Origin: Mya arenaria
Taxonomy: Eukaryota > Mollusca > Bivalvia > Myida > Myidae
Assembly (NCBI RefSeq): GCF_026914265.1
Contig: NC_069124.1
Span: 28,263,423 to 28,327,422 of the forward strand
Direction: 5' to 3'
DNA length: 64,000 nucleotides
In this document: in pieces, positions 1-11,639 of the stretch
How positions within the stretch are numbered: position 1 is the stretch's first letter
Layout of the letters: each line of letters starts with the position of its first letter
The notes under the pieces: generated by a model
What the model was told of the DNA's origin: nothing
Databases searched by the model: none
The model's input: only the letters and a program-made list of their open reading frames with translations
Translations under genes and position numbers: made by a program

Positions 1-1250
1 AACAGTGACCTTAACCCTAGAGGCCTCAAATGCAATCCCAAGAAAGATATCCATAAACGCTTCCTAAATATCAAGTTTGGTCAAGATATGTCAACCTTAA
101 CTAAAGTTATTCAGTTTTAACCGTTTTTCTCTTTTTAGTAACAGTGACCTTACCCCAAGGGCCCTATTCGCAATACCATGAAAGGTCTCCATAAACTCTT
201 TCTATGTACCAAACTTGGTCAAGATATGTGAACCCTGACTAAAGTTATTCAGTTTCAACCATTCTTCTAGTTTTAGTAACAATGACTTGACCTTGACCCT
301 AGAAGCCCTATACGCAATCCCATGAAAGGTCTCCATAAACTCTTCCTATATACCAAGTTTGGTCAAAATATGTGACCCCTGAGTAAAGTTATTCAGTTTC
401 AACCATTCTTCTATTTTTAGTAACAGGGACCTTGACCCTAGGGACACCAGACGCAATCCAATGAAAGGTATCCATAAACTCTTCCTTAATACCAAGTTTG
501 GTGAAGATATGTGAACTCTGACTAAAGTTATTTAGTTTCAACTGTTTTTCTATTTTTAGTAACAGTGACCTCGACCCTAGGGACCCCAAACGCAATTCAA
601 TGAAAGGTTTACATAAACTCTTCCTTTATACCAAGTTGGGTCAATATATGTCAACCCTGACTTAAGTTATTCAGTTTCAACCGTTTTTCTACTTTAGTAA
701 CAGTGACCTTGACCTTGACCTTAGGGACACCAAACGCAATCCAATGAAAGGTCTCCATAAACTCTTCCTTTAAACCAAGTTTGGTCACGATATGTGAACT
801 CTGACTAAAGTTATTTAGTTTCAACTGTTATTCTATTTTTAGTAACAGTGACCTCGACCCTAGGGACCCCAAACGCAATTCCATGAAAGGTTAACATAAA
901 CTCTTCCTTTATACCAAGTTGGGTCAATATATGTGAACCCTGACTCAAGTTATTCAGTTTCAACTGTTTTTCTATTTTTAGTAACAGTGACCTTGACCTT
1001 GACCCTAGGGACCCCAAACGCAATCCCATGAAAGGTATCCATAAACTCTTCCTTTATTCAAAGTTGGGTCAAGATATGTGAACCCTGACTTAAGTTATTC
1101 AGTTTAAACCGTTTTTCTATTTTTAGTAACAGTGACCTTGACTCTAGGGACTCCAAACGCAATTCCATGAAAGGTATCCATAAACTCTTCCGATAGACCA
1201 AGTTTGGTCAAGATATGTCAACCCTTACTGAAATTATTCAGTTTCATAGG
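1..1250 (+). repeat. ~140-bp tandem satellite, about nine units, cut by the window edge
   Basis: Units begin near AACAGTGACCTTGACC and include ACCAAGTTTGGTCAAGATAT, CTGACTAAAGTTATTCAGTT and GTTTTTCTATTTTTAGTAAC. The array enters from the left edge and ends where a GC-rich stretch begins. Apparent small frames on the minus strand are repeat translations. Confidence 0.92.
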
Positions 1251-1330
1251 TGAGTTTGACGCCACCCGGCCGGCCGCCCGCCCGGCCGCCCGCCCGAACA
1301 ACGACGTTCGTCATTCTAATAATCAAGTTT
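1251..1330. repeat. GC-rich CCGGCCGCCCG tract closing the 140-bp array
   Basis: Sequence GACGCCACCCGGCCGGCCGC and further CCGCCCG repeats at about 1260-1302 stand out against A+T-rich DNA. They resemble the short-repeat end of the satellite-bearing element at 15690, which suggests the 140-bp array also belongs to such a carrier element. Confidence 0.5.
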
Positions 1331-1789
1331 CACTATGTGAAAACCTATTTAAAAATAAGAAAATAAACTGCACGTTTTAATTTCAGCACTTACTTTAAGT
1401 AGACGATATGTTCCACTGCATTTCTAGCATCATTAAACGGTACCTGGTAAAAAAGTCAATTAGCCTACATTTCGGTAAAATAACCCCAATTATTTGGTCA
1501 AACAGCCCCACTTATTTGGTCAAACAGCCCCAAAGGCAAAAAGCCCCCATGTCAAAACGACCCCCATTTTGGTAAACAGTTTTAAATTAAACCATTAATA
1601 AATCTTGGACTGCGGTTAAACCGACCCTGTTCTGGGACCAGAATGATTTCGATAACCTTGTACTAAATTTGTAATTCAATGAAACAGGGAAAAACACTTT
1701 CCCTTGGTTTGTCGGTAAGATTTCGGGAAAAGCTGTTGGTGCACAAGTAAACTGATGCTGATGCTGCTAGAAAACGTGCCCGCCTTGGT
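1331..1789. other. Non-coding stretch
   Basis: No credible frame. A short local repeat GGTCAAACAGCCCC occurs twice near 1497-1532. Nothing else recognised. Confidence 0.5.
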
Positions 1790-2530
1790 ATGCCAATAAC
1801 CTTATGGCGTTAAAAAATGGTCCCGCTCTGGTGAGCAAAAAAGCGTATGGTAAGTCAAAATACGTGTCCGCCTTGGTATGCGTATTGTTATGCTTACTAA
1901 GGAGCTTATTGTGTTAGAAAACATGTCAGTCTTGATGAGAAAATAAGCGTATGGTGTTAGAAAATGTGTCCGCCTTGGTGAGTTAATAAGCGGTAAAACG
2001 TGCCAACTAAGTACACCAATAAACTTATGCTGTAAGAAAACGTGTCCACCTAAGTATGCCAAGCACCTTATGATGTTAGAACACGTGTCCGCCTAAGTGG
2101 ACCAATACGTTTACGGTGTTAGAAAACGTGTCCGCCTGGATATGCCAAGCAGCTTATGATGTTAGAAAACGTGTCCGCCTTAGTGTACCAATAGGTTTAC
2201 GGTGTTAGAAAACGAGTCCGCTTTGGTATGCAAAACAGCTAATGGTTTTAATTGGTGGTGTTGAAATAGGTCTCCGCCTTGGTTTGCAAATAATTTTATG
2301 GTGTTCGAAAATATGTCCGCCATTGCGAAGCAATAAGCAGATACTGTTAGATCTGCATTGGTATGCCAAGCAGCTTATGGTGTAAGAAATCGTGTCCGCC
2401 TTGGTACACCAATAAGCTGATGGTGTTACAAAACGTGTCCGTCTTGGTAATCAAATAAGCTTACGTTGTTAGAAAAAGTGTCCACCTTGTTGAGCAAATA
2501 AGCTTATTTTGTTAGAAAACGTGATTGGCC
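1790..2530 (+). repeat. ~43-bp tandem array
   Basis: Diverged units share GTTAGAAAACGTGTCCGCCT followed by TGGTATGCCAATAAGCTTA. Roughly 16 units. The 86-codon minus-strand frame over 1802-2062 is a repeat translation. Confidence 0.85.
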
Positions 2531-2965
2531 TTGACATTGTGACTTCAAACAGGATGGTGGGCCCCAACAGGATGTGATTGTTAGACCCTTGGTGGCTCTC
2601 AACAGGATGTGTTTGTTAGACCCTTGGTGACCCCCACCAGGATGTGCTTGTTAGACCCTCGGTGACCCCCACCAGGATGTGTTTGTTAGACCCTTGAAGA
2701 CCCCTAACAGGATGTGTTCATTAGACCCTTGGTGACCCACACCAGGATGTGTTTGCTAGCCCCTTGGTGATCCCCAGCAGGATGTGATTGTTAGACCCTT
2801 GGTGACCCCCTCCAGGATGTGTTTGTTAGACCCTTGGTGACCCCCACCAGGATGTGTTTGTTAGACCCTTGGTGACCCCAACCAGGATGTGTTTGTTAGA
2901 CCCTTGGTGACCTCAAGCAGGATGTGTTTGTTAGACCCTAGGTGACCACAAACAGGATGTGTTTG
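2531..2965 (+). repeat. 35-bp tandem array
   Basis: About 12 units of the type GTTAGACCCTTGGTGACCCC followed by CACCAGGATGTGTTT. One of its unit types persists as half of the 74-bp unit of the next array. Confidence 0.88.
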
Positions 2966-5560
2966 TTCGGCCTTGCTAATTGTGACCTCATAGAGGGTGT
3001 TTGTTTGGCGTTGATCATTGTGACCTTACACAGGGTGAATTGTTAGACTCTTGATGACCTCAAGCAAGATATATTTGTTTGACTTTGATCATTGTGACCT
3101 TACACAGGATGTATTGTTAGACCCTTGATGACCTCAAGCAGGATGTGTTTGTTTGGGGTTGGTCATTGTGACCTTACACAGGATGTATTGTTAGACCCTT
3201 GATGACCTCAAGCAGGATGTGTTTGTTTGACCTTGATCATTGTGACCTTACACAGGATGTATTGTTAGACCCTTGATGACCTCAAGCAGGATGTGTTTGT
3301 TTGACCTTGATCATTGTGACCTTACACAGGATGTATTGTTAGACCCTTGATGACCTCAAGCAGGATATATTTGTTTGACCTTGATCATTGTGACCTTACA
3401 CAGGATGTATTGTTAGACCCTTGATGACCTCAAGCAGGATGTGCTTGTTTGACCTTGATCATTGTGACCTTACACAGGATGTATTGTTACACCCTTGATG
3501 ACCTCAAGCAGGATGTGTTTGTTTGACCTTGATCATTGTGACCTTACACAGGATGTATTGTTAGACCCTTGATGACCCCAAGCAGGATGTGTTTGTTTGA
3601 CCTTGATCATTGTGACCTTACACAGGAAGTATTGTTAGACCCTTGATGACCTCAAGCAGGATATATTTGTTTGACCTTGATCATTGTGACCTTACACAGG
3701 ATGTATTGTTAGACACTTGATGACCTCAAGCAGGATGTGTTTGTTTGACCTTGATCATTGTGACCTTACACAGGATGTATTGTTACACCCTTGATGACCT
3801 CAAGCAGGATGTGTTTGTTTGACCTTGATCATTGTGACCTTACACAGGATGTATTGTTACACCCTTGATGACCTCAAGCAGGATATATTTGTTTGACCTT
3901 GATCATTGTGACCTTACACAGGATGTATTGTTAGACCCTTGATGACCTCAAGCAGGATGTGTTTGTTTGACCTTGATCATTGTGACCTTACACAGGATGT
4001 ATTGTTACACCCTTGATGACCTCAAGCAGAATGTGTTTGTTTGACCTTGATCATTGTGACCTTACACAGGATGTATTGTTAGACCCTTGATGACCTCAAG
4101 CAGGATATATTTGTTTGACCTTGATCATTGTGACCTTACACAGGATGTATTGTTAGACCCTTGATGACCTCAAGCAGGATGTGTTTGCTTGACCTTGATC
4201 ATTGTGACCTTACACAGGATGTATTGTTACACCCTTGATGACCTCAAGCAGAATGTGTTTGTTTGACCTTGATCATTGTGACCTTACACAGGATGTATTG
4301 TTAGACCCTTGATGACCTCAAGCAGGATATGTTTGTTTGACCTTGATCATTGTGACCTTACACAGGATGTATTGTTAGACCCTTGATGACCTCAAGCAGG
4401 ATATGTTGTTTGACCGTGATCATTGTGACCTTACACAGGATGTATTGTTAGACCCTTGATGACCTCAAGCAGGATGTGTTTGTTTGACCTTGATCATTGT
4501 GACCTTACACAGGATGTATTGTTAGACCCTTGATGACCTCAAGCAGGATGTGTTTGTTTGACCTTGATCATTGTGACCTTACACAGGATGTATTGTTAGA
4601 CTCTTGATGACCTCAAGCAGGATGTGTTTGTTTGACCTTGATCATTGTGACCTTACACAGGATGTATTGTTAGACTCTTGATGACCTCAAGCAGGATGTG
4701 TTTGTTTGGCCTTGATCATTGTGACCTTACACATGATGTATTGTTAAACTCTTGATGACCTCAAGCAGGATGTGTTTGTTTGACCTTGATCATTGTGACC
4801 TTACACAGGATGTATTGTTAGACCCTTGATGACCTCAAGCAGGATGTGTTTGTTTGAAATTGATCATTGTGACCTTACAAAGGATGTATTGTTAGACCCT
4901 TGATGACCTCAAGCAGGATGTGATTGTTTGATCTTGATCATTGTGACTTTACACATGATGCATTGTTAGACCCTTGATGACCTCAAGCAGGATGTGTTTG
5001 TTTGACCTTGATCATTGTGAGCTTACACAGGATGGATTGTTAGACCTTGATGACCTCAAGCAGGATGTGTTTGTTTGACCTTGATCATTGTGAGCTTACA
5101 CATGATGTATTGTTAGACCCTTGATGACCTCAAGCAGGATGTGTTTGTTTGACCTTGATCATTGTGACCTTACACAGGATGTATTGTTAGACTCTTGATG
5201 ACCTCAAGCAGGATGTTTTTGTTTGACCTTGATCATTGTGACTTTACACAGGATGTATTGTTAGACCCTTGATGACCTCAAGCAGGATGTGTTTGTTTGA
5301 CCTTGATCATTGTGACTTTACACAGGATGTATTGTTAGACCCTTGATGACCTCAAGCAGGATGTATTTGTTTGACCTTGATCATTATGACCTTACACAGG
5401 ATGTATTGTAAGACCCTTGATGACCTCAAGCAGGATGTGTTTGTTTGACCTTGATCATTGTTACCTCAAACATTATATGTTTGTTCACCCCTTGATCATT
5501 GTGACCTCTAACAGGAGGTCTTTGTTCGGCCTTGAACCTTGTGACTTCAACTGGGCCCTC
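2966..5560 (+). repeat. 74-bp higher-order satellite
   Basis: More than thirty nearly identical 74-bp units alternate a 35-bp half (GATGTATTGTTAGACCCTTG then ATGACCTCAAGCAG) and a ~39-bp half (GATGTGTTTGTTTGACCTTG then ATCATTGTGACCTTACACAG). Variant bases recur at fixed intervals, as expected from unequal exchange. Edge units at both ends are more diverged. Confidence 0.93.
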
Positions 5561-6242
5561 AGTTTTATTTTAGGCCACTCATTTTGTCCTTGTAGTTTCT
5601 AAAATGTTTTATAAACCATTGAATAAACAACTACAAGCAATAAATTTTCCTTTTATTTTCACTTGAATATTATGCATAAATAACAATCCTCCGTGTAACA
5701 AAATAATAGTGTTGCTTCAATACTCAGCTGGATTAACACAGACAAAAATTAAACAAGAGAAAATCTATTTCCATAAAAAAATATATCACAAGGATTATTT
5801 GCTTAGCCTTAAATAACAAAATCAAATATTTGTAAGCAAGCTTCAAAGCTTTAGGTACATGAACTAATTTATTTCACAAATCACACTCACTTATTTGATA
5901 TCTGACATATGAAAATGACTTTATACTTGTTTGGGTTTCATCACAGTATGATTGAATTCTAGAGATACACTTTTATTGGATGAATTTTAGACTTCAAAGT
6001 TGAACAAAATCCTGGTTGATGATTTCTGTTTATCATTCTAGTATGTACAGTCATGGTGATACATGTACAGTCAACATAAACTTGTGAAATAAAGTACAGG
6101 GGTTCTAACAGCAGATAATCTTGAGACTGGAATCTATTTGAAAATGAGGGATTCATGCCAAAAACAGGGTCAAGTGGCTTCGAACCTTTTTGAAATTATT
6201 TCAAGTCATTTACATTCGTTTCAAGGTACTTCCCACAATTTT
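5561..6242. other. Non-coding A+T-rich stretch
   Basis: No gene, RNA or repeat recognised; only short chance frames. Confidence 0.5.
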
Positions 6243-6620
6243 CAAAGTGACACTCTTATTTGAAATCAATACATACACATGTTTAACAAACATAAGTTTT
6301 GAGTGATAAACCTTGAACTACTAACTAAATAATCCATTAATGGCAAATATGAATAAATGATAACAAAATTGTAACAGTGTATTTAGTAGCTGAAAACGCA
6401 AAAAAAAAATTAAATGATTGGTGAGTGCTTAAAGATTAACAGTGATCAATTATTGTCTCATAAGATAGAAATACCATATTTTCTGCACCTTTCTTTCAAA
6501 TTAAACTTCTTATCCTTCATACGAAAGATTATTTTCGACATTAATTCATCCGTTTTGGTATATTAAAACAATTGTATTAATTGTGGTTCATCATGACTGG
6601 GAGTAATAGTGCATCTTTAA
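6243..6620 (+). mobile_element. MITE-C copy 1
   Basis: A ~378-bp member of a family with ends AAAGTGACACTCTTATT and AGTGCATCTTTAA and the internal blocks AAATGATTGGTGAGTGCT and CTTTCTTTCAAATTAAAC. Four other copies lie at 9527, 19091, 59948 and 63117. Confidence 0.75.
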
Positions 6621-8040
6621 TGCAAATGTCTGAGCAAAAGCAATGTTTAAAATTGTGCAATTGTCTGAAGTTAAAAGCTTTCAATCCTTATTTCAGGAAT
6701 AAAAAAAAATCCTGTTGTTTAGAGTCCCCTGAAAGTGTGCAAACAAAATTATTTATGTCCTTGTAAGTACAGTGAATATTCTTAGAATTGAGTTACTGGT
6801 ACTTACTTTTATGATCAAACAACCAAAGTTTACGAACTTAATGAATCCCCTTAAACCTCAAAGTAATCAATGTATCATCAAAGAACATCAGTGGATAGGT
6901 CTAATCCTGTTTTTAATTGCAGACAATTCCTTGTCCTGGTGACTTTAATATACACATACTTAATAATCTGTTATGGAATCTGAATAACATTATACATGTA
7001 TATCATATAATTTCTATATATAAATAAAAAAGTGACACACAGAAATGGATCTCATAGTAAATGTGACAAAGGCAAACTATATGACCTCATAGTTTTTTGT
7101 TACTTAAAATAGAACTTGAGTTCCAATGATGTGATGAGTTTATAAGGTCAAGGGTATCTCTTTGCATATTGTTTAATATTTATAATATTATTTATATTTG
7201 ATATGATGGCAAATGGTGATAATTCAAACATGCACTATAAAACTCATTTCTGCTTGGCATAGTTCATGCTCTTATATAAATATCAATATTCAGAACAAAC
7301 AATATTTCTTTTAACAAAAAAATAATATTATTGTATCACAGAGTGAAATAAATGCCTTTTCAACGCATCTTTGTAGAAATAATGGCCTTAAATGGTATAG
7401 AAAAAAATCATGACATTATATCACTTCCTCTTTTAGGACATTTTTCACTAAAGATGCGACACCAAAATGTCCTCTAGCAACGCTCGTATGTCAGTCGGAA
7501 AAGGGTATTACTCAAGAAAATGATCTGGAGTTTTGCAACATGCATCTCATTTGGACTCATCACTATGAACATGTATACCAAGTTTCAATTACAGTAACTA
7601 GTAATATATTTCATTGTTTTGGTTAATTATGTCTAACATTACAGCGATAAGCCAGACTCTGGCAGCAATTAACAACTCACACCATGGTAACGACAATACC
7701 TTGATCATGTGTAGATCGCCAATGTGAACATGTGTACGAAGTTTCATGAAACTCGTACAAAATTTATTTTCTTGTTTATTATGTCCAACATTACAGTTTC
7801 AAGCCAGACCCCAGCAGCATTGTAGTCCACACCACCTCGATTGTTCACACCATACTCATGTTGTTGACTCTTCATTTAGAATGAGTTAAAACTTTTACAG
7901 TACATTAACACAAATTGTTTTTTGGTCGCCACCAGAAGGCAGACCCCCCTCAAACATACTCCCCCTTCAAGAACATTAAACTAAATCTACTGGCCACAAT
8001 CAAGCATCCCCTAACATTGAGACAAACATATGTGTGGTTT
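6621..8040. other. Non-coding stretch with a ~210-bp direct duplication
   Basis: Two diverged copies of a block containing TATGTCTAACATTACAG and CATGTGTACGAAGTTTCA lie at about 7490-7860. No coding frame. Confidence 0.5.
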
Positions 8041-8800
8041 GAAAACTGCATCATTTAACAATATGTGGTATTCCGAATCATGTCAGTCATCTGCATCATT
8101 AAACAATACGTGACAATCCCAATCATGTAATAAATATTATATGTGGTAATCTGCATCATGTAACAAATATTATATGAGGTAACTTGCATCAAGTAACAAA
8201 TAGTATATGTGGTAATCTGCATCATGTAACCATTATTATATATGTTGAAATTTACATCATGTAACAATTATTATATGTGGTAATCTGCATCATGTAACAA
8301 TTATTATATGTGGTAATCTTCATCATGTAACTATTATTATATATGTTGAAATTTACATCATGTAACACTCATTATATGTGGTTATCTGCATCATGTAACT
8401 ATTTTTAGGGGTAATTTGCAGCATGTAACAAATATTATATGTGGAAATCTGCATCATGTTATAAATATTATATGTGGTAATCTGCATCATGTAACAATTG
8501 TTATATGTGGTAATCTGCATCATGTAACAATTATTATATGTGGTAATCTGCATCATGTAACAATTATTATATGTGGTAATCTGCATCATGTAACAATTAT
8601 TATATGTGGTAATCTGCATCATGTAACAATTATTATATGTGGTAATCTGCATCATATAACAATTATTATATGTGATAATCTGCATCATGTAACAATTATT
8701 ATATGTGGTCATCTGCATCATGTAACAATTATTATATGTGGTAATCTGCATCATGTAACAATTATTATATGTGGTCATCTGCATCATATAACAATTTTTA
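8041..8800 (+). repeat. 33-bp tandem array
   Basis: About 23 units of ATCATGTAACAATTATTATA then TGTGGTAATCTGC. The central units (about 8480-8770) are nearly identical. Because 33 is a multiple of three, both strands show long false frames of 148-155 codons. Confidence 0.93.
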
Positions 8801-9526
8801 GAGACTACAGAAATAAACAAAAAACAAATACAAATCTGAGCAAATCAAATGACAACGTTTAATTACAAAATATGCACCAAACACAACATCAAATCATATA
8901 GTTTATTCAAATAACATTATTTTTACTCTGATGGACAGACTATAGGACATTTCTTATTACATACCAAACATTACATTATTTATATACAATATATACTTAT
9001 AAATATTATAAATATTGAATTGTGCAAAACAAGAGCATAGAAAAACATCATTTAATGATGTTTATTTTTTGCCTTATTTGTATGTATATGGAATTCCATG
9101 TATTATAAACCCTGTTAAAAGATGTCTAGAAAATGAACAAGAAGATTAACCTTCAAAAATCATTTAACTTAGCTTATTCTGACTGCTGCTTTTTCTCCTG
9201 AACACAAAAGTCTGATCTTAAAAAGAAATCTGGGTCTTGTTTCAATAGTGATTGTCAGACTGAAGACCATCCTTTACTGAAATGGCCCCCAGTGCCAGTA
9301 TTAAGTCTTAAGTAATTTCCTAACTTAAGTTATTTTATTGTGTTAAGTGTCTCCATTATCATATGATATAATGACTTCATATTATCTGAAATACCTCATT
9401 TTCAATAATTGTATCAAAAATACATACTTCTATGATAAAATACATCCATGATAAAAACACATGTATTCTTCCCTTTAATTTTGAGTATGAACATTTTAGG
9501 AAAATTACTTAAAGTTAAGAGACGCC
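8801..9526. other. Non-coding stretch
   Basis: A+T-rich with no recognised gene or repeat. Confidence 0.5.
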
Positions 9527-9902
9527 TTAAAGTGGCACTCTTATTCAAAATCAATAGATATCCATGAATAACAAATATCAATTTTGACTTATAAACCTTT
9601 AACTACTTACTAAATAATGCATATATGGAAAATAATAACTTATGATAACAAGATTATAACCGTAAATTGAACAGCGGCAATCGCTAAAATATTAAATGAT
9701 TGGTGAATGCTAAACGATTTAGTGTGGTCACCTTAAATCTCATAAGGTAAAAATACCGTGTTTTTTGCTCATTTCTTTCAAATTAAACTCAGTTTCCTTC
9801 ATAAGAACCATTATTTTTGACATTTATTCATCCTTTTTTGAATTTTAAAACAATATTATAAATTGTGGTCAAACTTATTTGGGAGTAAGAGTGCATCTTT
9901 AA
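9527..9902 (+). mobile_element. MITE-C copy 2, flanked by GCC
   Basis: A 376-bp element runs from TTAAAGTGGCACTC to GTGCATCTTTAA. The three bases GCC occur on both sides, the only copy of this family with a plausible 3-bp target duplication. Confidence 0.75.
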
Positions 9903-10353
9903 GCCGACCAACAGTTTAATGAACTTCTGAGAAATACTAGAAAAAAAAACCTTCTGGCTTCTCATCTGGCGCTATTAGTATTTTCTGACGATCCTTTATA
10001 AAGAATTTCTGTAAATTTCATTGCTAGACTAATTAAATAATATTTATTAACTATTTCACAGACATTTCAAAACATAGTTATAAACATAAAAATTGTTGTG
10101 TTCGAGGCTAAAAATAAATAATGTCAGCTTGACTCAGTATACAATGTCAAAAAAACACATCTTAAGCGAAACTTTTACACAACCTTATCTTCTTGGGGCC
10201 TTGTTAACTAACAATATCACATTTTTTCGAATCTAATTTTTCTAATTTGTTAAATTAATAGCTATTAATTAATGGCAAAAGCTAATATCTATTTTGATGC
10301 AAAATTAATTTGATTTTAAAAGGAAAACTTTCAATTCAATTTGTGACACCCAC

Positions 10354-11137
10354 TTAAAGGGACTAGGCACAAGATGATACAATTGCAAGAAAAAAAGAAA
10401 ATTGTCAAAAACTGTACAACGCATTGAATCTTACTCACTGATGTATCACATCGCTTACGACACATGTATCTTTCGCAGTTTTTGCGTATTTTTCCATTTC
10501 GAAATTTATTGGGGTTGTTTACCACCCAAATCCCAGTTAATTTAAAAATAGCATCAGAATATGTATCTGTTCTAATAACGTGACTTCAGCATGCTAATTG
10601 TACACACTTTAAACTTGGAAACCATTATGTGCTAATTTTAAACAGGTCATCTCAGTTGAGACAGCGACAAAATATTCTTCTAATGATGTAAAATGATGTT
10701 TTATCAGCAACTTACTAGGTTGAATTGATAAATCTAGACCTGTCTTGTGGAAATAATGTATTTGCCGATTTGAGACAATCCGGCCCCAATATCACGAAAA
10801 TACTTAAGTCAAATCTTAAACTCAATCTCAACTCATTATACCATATGACATCAAAATGAATTGAAAAAATATATATGTTTTTTTACACATTTTTAAACCA
10901 CATTCAATCACTGAACATATTGATTAAAACCTTTGGTCTAGATACCAAGAGAAATATGTTCTACAGCCAAAACTGTACTTGAGTACAATTTACTCTATGA
11001 AAAAATATGTTTTCAAAAAGTATAAAAAACATGCACGATTTTGAATAATGCTATGCTTTAATGTAGTAAAATGAGTTGAGATTGAGATTTGTCGTAAGTA
11101 TTTTCGTGATATTGGGGCCAGGTGTCTAGCCCCTTTA
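10354..11137. mobile_element. MITE-F (TTAAAGGGACTA ends), interrupted by MITE-D
   Basis: The left end TTAAAGGGACTAGGCACAAG and the right end GTGTCTAGCCCCTTTAA form an imperfect inverted pair shared with copies at 37943-38441 and 41541-41844. Its right end is separated from the body by MITE-D at 10782-11119. Confidence 0.65.
10782..11119. mobile_element. MITE-D with ~55-bp inverted termini
   Basis: GGCCCCAATATCACGAAAAT with about 35 further bases on the left is mirrored on the right, ending ATTTTCGTGATATTGGGGCC. It is 338 bp long and non-coding. A broken relative lies at 21750-21882. Confidence 0.82.
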
Positions 11138-11477
11138 ATATTCTATTGAAATTCTTGATCATATGATATTTTCTCGTTGATAACATAGCCCTATTACAGG
11201 GATTCCTCTCCGTCAAAGTTGTAGAATGCTCTTAGTTTTGAAACTTCAGCAAATTACTCAGGAATTATGTGTCTACTGTACCATTGTACTTGTAGCTTTT
11301 TTTAAGTCATAAATGACGTTGTCATCATGAAAAAACTTCAAGATAATATATCTTATAATAATGTTATGTCATGAATTATTAACATTGAAATTGTGAGCCC
11401 TATATCACTTTGACCACTGCATTCTTCACGTAGAATAACTCTCCCAACCCCCTCGTCCTTCAATATATTATGTAGTT
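11138..11477. other. 3' flank / probable 3' UTR of USP38
   Basis: Lies just beyond the USP38 stop on the transcribed strand. No canonical AATAAA was found close to the stop; an ATTAAA occurs on the minus strand at 11134-11139, at the edge of MITE-F. Confidence 0.4.
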
Positions 11478-11639
11478 CTAGAACACAAATCGACTCCCCG
11501 ATGTGTCGAGGTCCCCCAGTCCGCCCCCACCCCCACACGGCCCAGTCCCACCACGATCATCGTCATCTTTCCAGTTGTACCACTGGAAGTCATTGGGGCG
11601 CTTTCTGCTAGCTTTGCGTTCTGCCGAGCTTTCCTGTTC
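11478..11639 (-). CDS. USP38: USP38 terminal coding exon 7 (residues 903-955 and stop)
   Basis: After a 4.4-kb intron, the acceptor TTTTGCAG opens EQESSAERKASRKRPNDFQW, then an acidic DDDD run, GPCGGGGGLG, and the end GSRFVF plus TAG. I recall the human protein also continuing KDNKLYLQEQE and ending with a GPxGGGGG stretch and RLVF. This supports the join despite the long intron and low-complexity composition. An overlapping 133-codon frame on the same strand is a shadow. Confidence 0.87.
   Translation of the reverse strand, partial: EQESSAERKASRKRPNDFQWYNWKDDDDRGGTGPCGGGGGLGDLDTSGSRFVF

Noticed and set aside
8353-8862. 148-155-codon open frames on both strands with repeating MMQITTYNNCY or CGNLHHVTII
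   Set aside because: They are translations of the 33-bp satellite, whose length is a multiple of three; no gene signals.
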